A stretch of 64,000 nucleotides of DNA from Ampullaceana balthica (GCA_944989445.1 CALYLW010000044.1:2089501-2153500), one strand, 5' to 3'. Shown: positions 46,303 through 57,247, counted from the stretch's first letter. Program-made: numbers and translations. Notes: a model not told the origin generated them from the letters alone.

Positions 46303-46584
46303 TAGTGTATCACCCGTCCGTCAAAAATGACGGAAGTTTTCAAAATAAATACACATCAGATTAAAAAATAACGTAATACTAATACAGAACTTTCATTTAT
46401 TTTCTTTATTTTTATTTTATTCATTTATTTCATTATTGAACAATTTTATGTGGACGTTGGAAAAGAGTTATTTTTTGGTGCAGTAATTTGGTGCCCTGCT
46501 ATTTAAAATTAGTAGCGTCACGGACAGACAGACGGGACAGACAGACGTGACATTCATTGCAAATTATGTATATTGATTAAAAAT
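46303..46584. mobile_element. About 280-bp dispersed element, copy 1
   Basis: It begins 'actagtgtatcacccgtc' with a small hairpin (ccgtca...tgacgg) and ends near 'aattatgtatattgatt'. It interrupts repeat family B, which is intact at 29640-29870. A second copy lies at 46830-47095. Class not identified. Confidence 0.65.
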
Positions 46585-46829
46585 CCTCAAATCCTATTTT
46601 TACATCGTTCCCTTTTCCAAAATTAAAATATAAGCTAAAACAATGACGTAATATAATTTTTTTTTACAGCGCGTCTTTAATTTATAATTATTTTGCTCAC
46701 CTTTTTGCGCGCCTTCAGATACACACCTTGTATTAAAATATAAGCTTGTTTTAAAATATAAGCTAAAAAAATGACTTCACAGCGTTACACATCCAACCAA
46801 CTTGTGACTTGGACTATTATATTATTTAC

Positions 46830-47095
46830 TAGTGTATCACCCGTCAAAATTGACGGAAGTTTTCAAAATAAATACACATCAGATTAAAAAATAACGTAAT
46901 ACAGAACTTTCATTTATTTTATTTATTTTTATTTTATTCATTTATTTCCCAATTGAACAATTTTATGCGGCCGTTCCAAAAGGGTTCTTTTTTGGTACAG
47001 TAATTTGGTGCGCTGCTTTCTAAAATCGATCGGAGCGCCACCTAACAGCATTACATCCATACAGACAACGAGAATTATGTATATTAATAATGAAC
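46830..47095. mobile_element. About 270-bp dispersed element, copy 2
   Basis: It has the same start (actagtgtatcacccgtc) and end (aattatgtatattaat) as copy 1, with about 85-90% visual identity. Confidence 0.65.
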
Positions 47096-47313
47096 TGAAA
47101 ATTAGTATTGCACATGTCTTATGCATTTTTTATATTCACGTTGTATGACTGTCACTGTCAGACTACGTAATTAATGTCATAAATAAAATAAGAGAAATTC
47201 AATTATTTTTTTCTAACAAATGAAAAACTCACAAAGCTGAAACTTGTCAATTTATCAAGGGTGCCAAAAATAAATTAGCAAGGGCGCCAAAAACCTAGTT
47301 ACGCCTCTGGCAA
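47093..47313. repeat. Direct repeat C, copy 2
   Basis: Homologous to 45974-46203. It is followed immediately by diverged 195-bp satellite sequence (47314-47574). Confidence 0.8.
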
Positions 47314-47689
47314 ACCAGCTGACTTGAGTGCACTAGAAAAATCCTAAAATAAGGTAAACAAATTACAATAATATCTAGTTTATAGAGAGAGAAAAAAAAA
47401 TCTATTGGCATTTTCAACAACCCATATCTCCGGAAATTGTAATTTAATCCATGAAATCTTGCAAATGCAAACCATCTGATCTGATTGCTTTAGAAAAATT
47501 CAAAAGTCAGGTCGTTTGGGATAGATCTTCGTCAAACTTTTCAAGGTAAAAAAATGACAATAATATACAGTTTACATGGCCGTACGCAAGGGGGGGGGGT
47601 TCGTACGTTCGAACGAACCCCCCTTTGCGAATGTGTTCCCCTTTTTTGTAAAAAATAGATCTTTACATTATTGAAAGATTTGGGGATCC

Positions 47690-48950
47690 CACTACAGAAT
47701 ATGAGGGGCCAGTGTTACGATGGCGCTGCATGCATCTATGTCGGGCGCTGTCTCAGGAGTTCAAGCGCGTATTCTACGAGAGGCCACTTTGGTATTATAC
47801 ACACACTGAAGCAATCACGCTTTAAACCTAGTGAACCTGCAAGTTTTTAACAACAGCCCAAAGCGCGAAGCCTTGTTGAAAAACGTCTTACAAACAAATC
47901 TTTGACATTGCTAAACGGAAGGCACTTACAGATTTGTACAAAGCAAGATGGGCTGAGCACCACGAAGCATACAAACACTTCTATTAATCGTATGTTTTAT
48001 ATTTTTCACATTCTTGAGATAATTTCACTGGCACCATGAAAACACAACGACAAACAATTTGATCCAATTTTGACTACAAATGGTGATTGGGAAACGGACA
48101 GTAAGTCTCGAGCAATGTCACTTCTTCATTCCTTGTGTAACTTCAAATTTATTGTGACATTTGTTGAAACGTAAAAACTGTTATCTAGGCTGGAAGGAAT
48201 AACAGTCGAACTTCAAAAAGAAGCGCTTGACATCATTCAGGCTGTCACTTATCGAAAAGGTCAAGCAAGAGTTTAGAGAGATTAGAACAAATGTAGATTC
48301 TTATTTTCAAAACACGTATGATCATATCATTATCATGGCGCAGTCTGTAGGAGCTGAAGCTTCAATGCCCAGAATTGCTAAGCAGAAAATCTACCGAAGC
48401 AATGTGTGCGTAGAAACGTCAATGCACATTATCTGCGGAACTTAATTAAACCATTTCTGGAGCATATCCTTGCTGAACTAGATATGCGGTTCTCTGGCTT
48501 AACCAGGACATCTTCACAACTGTTTTAGAAATTGTACGTATGAAGATCTGAAAGGTGATGTGGATTTATATGAGCAAGATCTGCCGGCACCAGAAGTGCT
48601 GCCCGAAGAGTTTACCGGGTGGAAATTGAGGTTCAGCCAATAGGAAGAGTCGAAGCTACCAACAAAATTACATGGAAGCTATAAAACATTGCAATGAATC
48701 GTTTTATAGAAATATGTATTGCTTACTGAAAATCGCGTGTGTGATTCCTATGACTTCCTTCGCGTGTGAGCGAAGGTTCAGTGCACTCCGACGTTTGCAC
48801 AATTCCATGAGATGTTCAATGGTGCAGGAAAGACTTACCGAGCTTGCATTGATGCATCACTACGCTTTCAATATCAACGAAAACAGTGTTTTACAGATAT
48901 TTGTTAACAAAAACCCAATAACTGTTTACATCGAAGATATTCTAAAATAA
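47690..48950 (+). pseudogene. hAT transposase pseudogene, ZMYM1-like
   Basis: Fragments in several frames: DGAA..MSGAVSGVQARI and the SNHALNLV region (47700-47840), a helical segment with RTNVDSYFQNTYDHII and MAQSVGAEASMPRIA (48280-48400), then the C-terminal dimerisation region IPMTSFACERRFSALRRLH...MVQERLTELALMHHY (48745-48860). Several frameshifts and stops. The TTF zinc finger at the N-terminus was not found. Confidence 0.87.
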
Positions 48951-49691
48951 ACCTCATAGCATCCTGGTCTTCTGCCTTGTCAGTTCTCTGCCATAATGTA
49001 TTTAATTCAAATTCTTTAACGCTTGCGCCTGCAGATTTCAGTATTAATAAGAAAAGAAATGAATGATCGAGTACTTGCATTTTTAAATAAAATAATATTT
49101 TGGAAGCTTTTATTTTCAGTGTTAATTATTTATTGCATGAAAACCTATTTTTCTGGTCACTGTATGCACTGGAAAAAAATTTATATATATGAAGACCACA
49201 AGGGAAGAAACGGCTATGGGACATTTTAGAAATTTTGTAGTTAACCTTTGCATCTGATAAGGGATCAAAAATTGAATGCTCTGAATTAAGTTTTTTGAAA
49301 AAACTATGTCCCTGACCCTATTAAAAATTCAAATCTATTTAGTTAATTTCTAAGAAACCTCTATAATTTTGAGCTTTTAAACTTGAATATCTCAAAAGCA
49401 CAAAAATGTGACATAGCCGTTTCTTCCCTTGAGCTCTTCATAATTTTTTTATTATTTATCTTTTTAAATTATTTTTTTCGAAATCGAGGCTAAAAAAAGA
49501 CGAGAAGTTTAATCAACGCCCTCAGTAATTCATAGGTACAGAATTATTGATTAAACATTCTCATCCAAAGTTGAAGTCATAGCACCATATATTGTAGGTA
49601 CAGTCAAACACCTCATAACGAGATTAATTCGTTCCAGAGTCTTACTCGTTAAGCGAAAAACTCGTTACAAAGCTATTCTTCACATACAAAT

Positions 49692-50189
49692 CAATGTAAC
49701 AATGTAACAATGTAACAATGTAACAATGTAACAATGTAACAATGTAACAATGTAACAATGTAACAATGTAACAATGTAACAATGTAACAATGTAACAATG
49801 TAACAATGTAACAATGTAACAATGTAACAATGTAACAATGTAACAATGTAACAATGTAACAATGTAACAATGTAACAATGTAACAATGTAACAATGTAAC
49901 AATGTAACAATGTAACAATGTAACAATGTAACAATGTAACAATGTAACAATGTAACAATGTAACAATGTAACAATGTAACAATGTAACAATGTAACAATG
50001 TAACAATGTAACAATGTAACAATGTAACAATGTAACAATGTAACAATGTAACAATGTAACAATGTAACAATGTAACAATGTAACAATGTAACAATGTAAC
50101 AATGTAACAATGTAACAATGTAACAATGTAACAATGTAACAATGTAACAATGTAACAATGTAACAATGTAACAATGTAACAATGTAACA
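49692..50189. repeat. 8-bp microsatellite (caatgtaa)n, about 62 perfect copies
   Basis: 498 bp without a visible mismatch. It keeps all three minus-strand frames open (LLHCYIVT repeats). It may be collapsed or misestimated in the assembly. Confidence 0.96.
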
Positions 50190-50854
50190 TACGATAACCC
50201 GTTCCATGCTGAAAAAAACGCTCATTTTTCAAAAAATGTTATGAACATTTATTCAAATAAAATTAATTATGAATTGTTAAAGAGTGAAACAACTAGAATA
50301 CAACTTAGATTTGAAACAAAAAACATAAACAAAAATATGAATGTATGACAAATAATTATTGCTTTTTAACTAGAAACTGTTAAAGACATTTGACGCTTCA
50401 AAATTTGACGAAAATGTGATGTAACCTTTTCGTAGACATTCTTGACACTCCATTTGAAGCATCCATCTCCTTAATTGTTATTGAGAATAGTGCAGATCGT
50501 TGATGTTGGCCGATTGTAGTTGCGCGCTAGATTCGCCACCTTGTTCTCGATTTTTAATGTTTTTTCGTTTTATTTCAACAGTTATTGTTTTCCTCTCTTA
50601 TGATTGTCTTCTTGTGTTTTTTTTCGAAGATAATGTATCAGTTTATTAAACTTTGCACATAAAAAAAATTACAAACAATGTCTTAATACAAAATTTGTAA
50701 AATCGGTTCATCACACACGAAAACAATACGCTAACAGATCGAGTGCTAAACACACAATAATACATCAGGACGGAAGTGCAAGCTCACTAATGAGTTTCCA
50801 AGAATAATAAGTAATATTTGAAAAATCTTTTTTTTTAAAGGACAAGCTTTTAAC

Positions 50855-51300
50855 ATAATCATTACTTTTAGTTATGTCTCATATATAAGGGAATTATAGT
50901 CAAAAACTTTGTTTTTACAGCTATTTTTTTAAAACTTATAATAAAAACTCTTTAAAATTCACGTCTGAAGCCCACACATCTTTTTTACCACTATTTTTGT
51001 TATACCAAACACCTCATAAGCGCCCGCCCAACGTTTTATACCACGGTTATCGGTTCACGTGGTGAACTCATGGATGTCAACAAAGCAGACGGGTACCGTT
51101 GCTTATATATAGACTATAGATAAACTAAAAATGCAATAATTTCAATACGGTACTTTCGATCAATCTGAAATTTTGATACAATGCATTGTCATCCAAGATC
51201 TATCTGTGGTAAAACTTTTAGATCTCTAGGACCATCAGAAGTGGTATAATTTTACGTTTCAAGTTTTGAAGGAAGGATGGATGGATGGATACAACATACA
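50855..51300 (-). repeat. Dispersed repeat family D, copy 3 (partial, inverted)
   Basis: 'ttagttatgtctcatatata' and 'gatcaatctgaaattttgat' match family D on the minus strand, with gaps. Confidence 0.65.
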
Positions 51301-51545
51301 AACATTGTGACTTAAATAAAAGCGTGTAAAAAGAGAGTTTCTATTTCTGCGTCACTTGTTATGCGAATCTTCACTCGTTAAAGGAGCAATTTTTTTCCAT
51401 AAAAATGTTGCTCGTTATGCGAAAATATCGTTATGAGAGGTGCTCGTTTTGAGAGGTGCTCGTATGAGAGGTTTGACTAATCTAACATGAAATGCCTTAG
51501 CGACAAGTTTGCGAACCCCCCTTAAAAAGTCTGGGTACGGCCTTG

Positions 51546-51830
51546 GTTTATATAGAGAAAATAACACCAAATCTATTGGCATTTTCAACAACAAACAGCT
51601 ACGGAAATGTTCATTCAATCCATTAAATATTGCAAATGCAAATCAGCTGATCTGGGTGCACTAGAAAAATCTGAAAATAAGATCGTTTTGGATAGATCGT
51701 CAAAATTTACAGGGTAAAAAAATGACAATAATATATAGCTTATAAAAAGAAAAGTACACCAAATTTATTTGCATTTTCAACATCCAATATCTCCGGAAAT
51801 TTTGCATACTTTGCCTAGTAGCAAATCATT
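51546..51830. repeat. Diverged 195-bp satellite units, right flank
   Basis: Resumption of the satellite after the hAT insertion; about 1.5 diverged units. Confidence 0.82.
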
Positions 51831-52690
51831 TCATACTTTGCCTAAAACCATCAGGCATTCTATACATTGTTTAGGTATTCTATAGAATGCCTGAATTTCA
51901 CACATTGCCAGCAACATATATAGATCATTTCAAAATGGCGCTGTATTACAGAATGATTGAAAACATGACTGTCAAGAATCCATTTCTTTAACTAAGTCCA
52001 CATTAAAACAGCACTTGCCCCGAACATTTCTTAAGACTAAATGTAAATAGCGCTAGGTCCGCTCATTTCTTTAAGTCCAAATATAAATAGCGCTAGTCCC
52101 GCATATTCTTTTAACTAAGCCCAAATGTAAATTGCGCTACTCCCGCCCAATTCTTTAACTTTAACTAAGTCCAAATGTAAATACAGTGGCGTACCTCATC
52201 ACACTAAAATTTGGTTTTAGTTGTTAAAAAAAAGTTCGCTTCATGTGTTTACTATTCGATTTCTAAGAATTAGGACTTACCATATGACTTCGAATTATTT
52301 ACTTAATCGTGACGTCATTGGAGGGTTGAAAATATTATCTCTTAAAATTTTGCTTGGATACTGACATCAATGACAACGGCGAGTTGAAGTTCTAAGTATT
52401 ACTCCATGCTCGATGTTTATTGAATTCTTAGTTCCGCCGTTGCTATAAAGATGATGGCGTTAAGTCAAACGCACAAGGCTAAGTCTCTGCCCTCCCCCCC
52501 CCGCCCCCACTTTTTTGTTCCTGAGGGGCCAACACTCATTGAACGAACCATGTTTTGCTCTATGTTGGTGCTTGGAATGTACGCAGGCGCCGATTAAAAA
52601 AAAACAGGAGGCCGCATATTAATAAAAGTGAGGACTTGTGTCCTTGATTTCTGATATATTTTCATAAGTTGAGGGATCAACAGTACGCCA
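51831..52690. other. Non-coding spacer with a short ~50-bp tandem repeat
   Basis: 51985-52190 holds four imperfect units of 'aactaagtccaaatgtaaat' + 'agcgctagtcccgc'. A C-rich run lies at 52492-52508. No gene was seen. Confidence 0.55.
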
Positions 52691-53081
52691 TCTTTACTGC
52701 TATCGATTCTATTTTTAAATCCTTTATATTAACTCGTAGTGTCTGCTTGCTTGCTTGAGGTGGGCGGTGCCGAAAAAACTTTGGATCAATTTCTAACCCA
52801 CTTCCTCGTAAGCTAGCGAGCTAACAATTTGCAGGCAGACTTGTGCCAATGTTAAAAATGATGTATCAAAATTTCAGATAAAATGAATGTACTGTAATTA
52901 AATTAATGAGCTTTTAGATTATCTTTATTTATCTCTATGTAACATGTTAACTTTTTTTGCTATATTGTCGTGGTGCGCATTATATTGAATAACCTTTCCT
53001 GTCGCGCAATAAGGTGCGTATTTTATTGACAACACTTTTTATAAACATATTCCTGATCGGTGCGCATTATATTAAACATGT
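52690..53081 (-). repeat. Dispersed repeat family D, copy 4, left part (split by LTR element)
   Basis: Minus-strand match to 36715-37215. The remainder of this copy is at 59419-59560, beyond the LTR element. Confidence 0.82.
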
Positions 53082-53591
53082 TGTTACGGTCAGATGTTGT
53101 GGTGTGGGGATAACTACGCATAAATGGGGCTGTGAACACTTGTCCTCGTGGAACGGGGGCAAGCGAACTCAAGGTACGTGCAAAGTTGTAATGAATTGAC
53201 AGGACCACGGTCAAAGGGAGACATGTGATTGACCCAGGGTCCAGTCACAAACCGGTCGGACAAGACGGGGGTATAATAGGGGTCACATTGTGTGTCGAAA
53301 GGAGAGTGTTAAGTTGCCAAGTAGCAGGCAGGTGAAAGACGTACGATAGAGTGTGGAGTTTTTGTGAGCGTGGTCCAATCCGGTCAAGCTGGGCCGAGGA
53401 CTCTGGATGGTATGACCATCAACTGTAAACTGCCAATTGTACTGTACCATAAATATGTTCAAAGCTTCTGGATGTCATTAAACTTATGTTGAAAGAAAAC
53501 AACCCAGCGTTGCTAAGTCTTTTACCCGTCTACGTGGTAAATATCTGTGGCTAAGGGGGGACCTCAACCCCTAGACAACGACTCCGCCACA
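53082..53591 (+). repeat. 5' LTR
   Basis: It starts tgttacggtcagatg and ends ctccgccaca. It contains 'gggtataatagggg' (53267-53281), a possible TATA region, and 'accataaatatg' further on. Confidence 0.95.
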
Positions 53592-53592
53592 G

Positions 53593-53608
53593 TGGGGGCC
53601 CCGTCGAA
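53593..53608 (+). promoter_or_regulatory. Candidate primer-binding site
   Basis: 'tgggggccccgtcgaa' begins two bases after the 5' LTR with TGG, as expected for pairing to a tRNA CCA end. I could not assign the tRNA. Confidence 0.45.
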
Positions 53609-53703
53609 AAACCGAGCCAAGACGCTGTGCATCAAGACACGTCACTAAAGGAGAAACGACGAAAAACACATCAACGAACTGGCCGTACTAGCCATCCCGA
53701 TAG

Positions 53704-54129
53704 CAAGATCATCACGAGAGCGTAGGGCTTACACCTCGTAACGACGAGACCAGGGGTGTTGAAGACAGCCGTAGCAGTGATGTTGAAGACAGCCGTAGCA
53801 GTGATGTTACAGACAGCCGTAGCAGTGATGTTACAGACAGCCGTAGCAGTGGTGTTACAGACAGCCGTAGCAGTGGTGTTACAGACAGCCATTGCAGTGG
53901 TGTTGTAGACAGCCGTAGTAGTGGAATTGCAGACAGACGCAGAAAGGGAGGCCATACAGACTACACCCGGAAGAGCATCGGAGGAATAACGAACACTAAC
54001 TTAGACAGTAACACAGAAGCTGACTACAGCCTGGACAACTTCGAGGTAACAACCTCAGTAATACGTGACAGTGAAGGCGGTGACTTTGTGACTCTCTCGC
54101 CTATGGATATTGACACTGCCCTGGTATAA
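53704..54129 (+). CDS. Leader open frame with DSRSS repeats, no ATG
   Basis: 141 codons open between stops (TAG at 53701, TAA at 54127). Residues about 18-78 are seven to eight copies of an 8-residue repeat (DVTDSRSS and variants DVEDSRSS, GVTDSRSS) encoded by a 24-bp tandem repeat at 53755-53935. The C-terminal part is acidic, ending SLDNFEVTTS...FVTLSPMDIDTALV. No in-frame ATG precedes the repeats, so translation would need a spliced leader exon, frameshift or non-AUG start; otherwise it is only an open frame. It sits between the primer-binding site and the large ORF. Function unknown. Confidence 0.4.
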   Translation, partial: QDHHESVGLTPRNDETRGVEDSRSSDVEDSRSSDVTDSRSSDVTDSRSSGVTDSRSSGVTDSHCSGVVDSRSSGIADRRRKGGHTDYTRKSIGGITNTNLDSNTEADYSLDNFEVTTSVIRDSEGGDFVTLSPMDIDTALV

Positions 54130-54379
54130 TGTGTTTTTCTTATGTATGGGTACTATTTGTGTGGTAATTTCTATCGTACAGGCAAGTACAACTTAATTCC
54201 TAATATTAAATTAGTATGTTTTAGATATTATATATTATATATTTGTATATGATGAATCCCCAAATTGTATTATTGAGATAGTAATTGTTATATTGGGTCC
54301 CTAATACAAAACGATAGGAAGACGGTAGACGAATTTGAGATTGTGACCGTAGAGTAACTACTAATATAGAAACATAAAA

Positions 54380-57247
54380 ATGTGGTTGCCTAATATTGAA
54401 AAACTTAAACAAAGTGCCCGGGAGCTGGGATTTGAAGGGGAGGAGGCAAAGAGATGGGTTATAGAGGCGTACAAGAGGGAGGAAGATGAGGAAAGTGATA
54501 GAAGGAAGAGCGAGCAAGAGGCGCGCAGGAGGGAGGAAGATGAGGAAAGAGATAGAAGGAAGAGCGAGCAAGAGGCGCGCAGGAGGGAGGAAGATGAGGA
54601 ACGGATTAGAAAGAGGAAGGACGAAGATAAGGAAAGAGAGAAACGGAAAGAAGAAAGGGCGGAGGAGTCAAGAAGGTTAGAAATGGAGAGACAAAGAGAA
54701 CTAGAAATGGCCGATGAAATGTATAGAGGAGTTAAAGAGGAAGACAAGATAGGTACAAATAATAACGTTCTAATTACTCAAACCACTTCGGGACCAAAGA
54801 AAAGATATAAATCGAGAACCAAACACGTGACTGAGAAACCGGAGTTGAAATGTCAAAAAGGGGTAGCCAAAATTGAAAATAAAAACTTTTCCAAAAGCGA
54901 TTTGAATTCCACTACTAGGAAAATTTCGATAGACACTGCTGCCGCTAGCAAAAAGAAAGGAAGAAGAAAAGTCAGGAAAGAATTAGCAAGGGGGAAAACG
55001 ATTACGCAGTCGGACAAGAAAGTTGTTGAAAATGTCAACAATGGTAAAGAAACGGACAAGAACCATGTAAAACCTGAAAATAATGTTAAAGAAACAGACA
55101 ATAAAGTGGTAGAACCTGGAAAGAATTATGCCGAACAAGTCAGAGATGAAATTAGGATGGGGGCGGTAGGAAAAGAGACCAAGGAAAACACTCCTGAGCT
55201 AGAGAAGAGAGATGATCATTCAGTTATAGACGCCTTAATAGCTGGGACAAAGGGTGAAATTAAATCGGAAGAAATAGAAGTTCAGACTGAAGGAATCGGA
55301 GATGTAGAGAAAGTCACACGAGTGGAATATGATGAAGCAAATGATACAATAAATTATTATGCTAGTGATACTTTAGAAAGGAGCACACATAAGAACGAAA
55401 AGAAGATAAAGCAGGGTCAATTAACTAATGTAGTGACTGCTAATAAAGGGAAGGAAAAGGGTGAAAGGGAAGATAGCTGGTGGTTAAAAAAAATTGAAGA
55501 GGTACGGTTAAAGTGGGAGCAAGAAGATAAAGAATCATTGAGACAAAACGAAGAAAGACAGAGACTGCGACAGAAAAAAGATGAAAAGAAGCAGCGACAA
55601 TACGAAAAGAGACAGGAGAAAATATTGGAAAAGGACGAGGAGAAAAGAAGAAAACGTAGAATTAAACAGGGAGCTTTAAAAAATAACGAGAGTAACTGTC
55701 AGGAAGAATTATATGGAATAGCCAGCTTATTTTGGGAAAAGCCGTATGTAACGAAAGAAGTTAAGGTGGCAGAACCAGCAGCTGGCGAGATAGCCAGGGA
55801 AGAAAGTAATAAACTCATTAGTGAATTGAGAAATAATCTGACCCTTAGAGAGAATGAATTAAAGGAACACAAAGAGACAGTAAGTAAACTAGAGTCAACA
55901 TTGAACAAGGTGGAAACTAGACTAACGGATCTCGAAAAAGTTGACATCAAACAAAGATTAAAAATAGAGGAAACTGAAGTTGAATCAATGAACTTAAGAA
56001 TGAGAATTGCCGAAATGGACAAACTACTGGCTCAAAATGATGAAGAAAAATCCAGCTGGCTTACAATAACTAAGGACAAAGATAGAAGTCTGAAGCTGAA
56101 TAAGACGGTGACTGAGAAAGATGAATGTTTGCAGAGCTTACAGTGGAAGCTAAAGGAAATTAAAGACACACTAACTCTAAGAGAAGAGGAAAATAATGAG
56201 TTAACACTGACCATAGCACATAACAAAGAGGACATAAATGACTTATGGCGAATCATTGTTGAAAAGGAAGAGAAAAGGACTGAATTAACGCAAAGATTAA
56301 CTGGAAATGATACAGACATGACAATGATTGTGCAGAGAACGTCCAAGATGCTTGGGACAATAGTTGAAAAACCTCACGAAAAGTGGACCAAAGAAGTACA
56401 ATTTCGAAAGAGGGAAATTTTACTTAATATGAATAAGAAAAAAAGTAGTGACCTAGATATGCAAGATGGGGTGAAGGTCACTGAACACACCGTGGTCACA
56501 GTAGTAACATTAACCTCGGAGGCAAAATGTTGTGAATGTAAGGGAAATAAGGAAGATAATGATAGAAAAATTGATTTTGCTACTGAATTCCTAGAAGATA
56601 GCAAACTTTTTGATGGAGATCAGGAGAATATTGAAGTTAATGAGGGGAAAATTGAGTGTGCTACTGAGCTAAGAGCAGATAGCCCACCTAGTGATAAAAA
56701 CAAGCAACTTAAGAAGAAACCCTGCAGTGGAGCCATACAACAATATGACGGGGGCTCAGCTAGACACTGTTGTGAGTTGCTGAACAAAGGTGACGCGTAT
56801 AACCTCCAAGGACACAACAGGGCAAACACAGAGCTACACAGAAACAATAACAATGACACAGTGCGACCTAGACTGGCCAGAATGCATAAAACCATGACGG
56901 ACAAATACTCATTGGACAGGCTTACGGCCGGTCTGTTGAGAATATTGGTCTTATTAATAATTGGGGTCCGGTTGAACACATTTAATTGTGTGGTTAGCTC
57001 GTGCGTTGGTATAATTTTAGACGCAATGGTCAGCCCTTCGGGTCAAAGAGTACAATTCAAAAGAGGTCAGGGAGGAAAATTCAAATGTAGTGACCGAAGT
57101 TATTGGCGAGATTTCAAGGGCGGAGGTAAAGCTAACATGATAAGTCGTGGAGGGGGTGACAGGGGTGATCGGGGAAATTTCAGAGGCGGAGGTATACTTA
57201 ACCGAAAAAGCCATAGAGGTAGCGACAGGGAGGATCGCAGAGGATAG
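54380..57247 (+). CDS. 955-residue coiled-coil protein with hydrophobic segment and RGG-type tail
   Basis: Single uninterrupted frame from ATG 54380 to TAG. Residues 1-30 (IEKLKQSARELGFEGEEAKR) resemble the N-terminus of some Ty3/gypsy Gag proteins. Residues 31-110 are highly charged with two copies of a REEDEExDRRKSEQEARR repeat. 110-370 is Lys/Glu-rich with TDK/ETD repeats. 370-440 is again a charged helix (Arg/Glu/Gln). 475-670 has leucine heptads typical of coiled coil. A CCECKG motif follows near 717. About 848-881 is strongly hydrophobic (LLRILVLLIIGVRL...VGIILDA), a likely membrane helix. 883-955 is a Gly/Arg-rich tail with RGG-like boxes (FKGGG, SRGGGDRGDRGNFRGGG). No CCHC knuckle, protease or RT. 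It may be a Gag derivative or a captured gene. Function unknown. Confidence 0.75.
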   Translation: MWLPNIEKLKQSARELGFEGEEAKRWVIEAYKREEDEESDRRKSEQEARRREEDEERDRRKSEQEARRREEDEERIRKRKDEDKEREKRKEERAEESRRLEMERQRELEMADEMYRGVKEEDKIGTNNNVLITQTTSGPKKRYKSRTKHVTEKPELKCQKGVAKIENKNFSKSDLNSTTRKISIDTAAASKKKGRRKVRKELARGKTITQSDKKVVENVNNGKETDKNHVKPENNVKETDNKVVEPGKNYAEQVRDEIRMGAVGKETKENTPELEKRDDHSVIDALIAGTKGEIKSEEIEVQTEGIGDVEKVTRVEYDEANDTINYYASDTLERSTHKNEKKIKQGQLTNVVTANKGKEKGEREDSWWLKKIEEVRLKWEQEDKESLRQNEERQRLRQKKDEKKQRQYEKRQEKILEKDEEKRRKRRIKQGALKNNESNCQEELYGIASLFWEKPYVTKEVKVAEPAAGEIAREESNKLISELRNNLTLRENELKEHKETVSKLESTLNKVETRLTDLEKVDIKQRLKIEETEVESMNLRMRIAEMDKLLAQNDEEKSSWLTITKDKDRSLKLNKTVTEKDECLQSLQWKLKEIKDTLTLREEENNELTLTIAHNKEDINDLWRIIVEKEEKRTELTQRLTGNDTDMTMIVQRTSKMLGTIVEKPHEKWTKEVQFRKREILLNMNKKKSSDLDMQDGVKVTEHTVVTVVTLTSEAKCCECKGNKEDNDRKIDFATEFLEDSKLFDGDQENIEVNEGKIECATELRADSPPSDKNKQLKKKPCSGAIQQYDGGSARHCCELLNKGDAYNLQGHNRANTELHRNNNNDTVRPRLARMHKTMTDKYSLDRLTAGLLRILVLLIIGVRLNTFNCVVSSCVGIILDAMVSPSGQRVQFKRGQGGKFKCSDRSYWRDFKGGGKANMISRGGGDRGDRGNFRGGGILNRKSHRGSDREDRRG

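Larger units (their letters stand above)
49601..51478. mobile_element. Nested Tigger-like element (cagtcaaacctctcataacg termini)
   Basis: The left end TA|cagtcaaacacctcataacg and right end (reverse complement agtcaaacctctcatacgag) are imperfect inverted termini with TA flanks. Subterminal repeats 'ctcgttatgcgaaa' occur at both ends. No transposase. The interior includes a (tgtaacaa)n array and a family D copy. Confidence 0.72.
47575..51545 (+). mobile_element. ZMYM-type hAT transposon, 4 kb, with 5-bp target duplication
   Basis: Termini 'catggccgtacgcaagg' and, on the other strand, 'caaggccgtacccagac' are each followed by a 'ggggggttcg' block. The element splits a 195-bp satellite unit (...atacagttta|...|gtttatatagag), giving a gttta duplication (47570-47574 and 51546-51550). 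It holds a decayed transposase and a nested element with an 8-bp array. Confidence 0.85.

Noticed and set aside
49642..50232. Minus-strand frames with LLHCYIVT repeats
   Set aside because: All three frames are open because the 8-bp unit has no stop on that strand; pure microsatellite.
54853..56979. Minus-strand frames inside the LTR element
   Set aside because: Antisense shadows of the A-rich 955-codon frame; serine/leucine-rich and without family resemblance.
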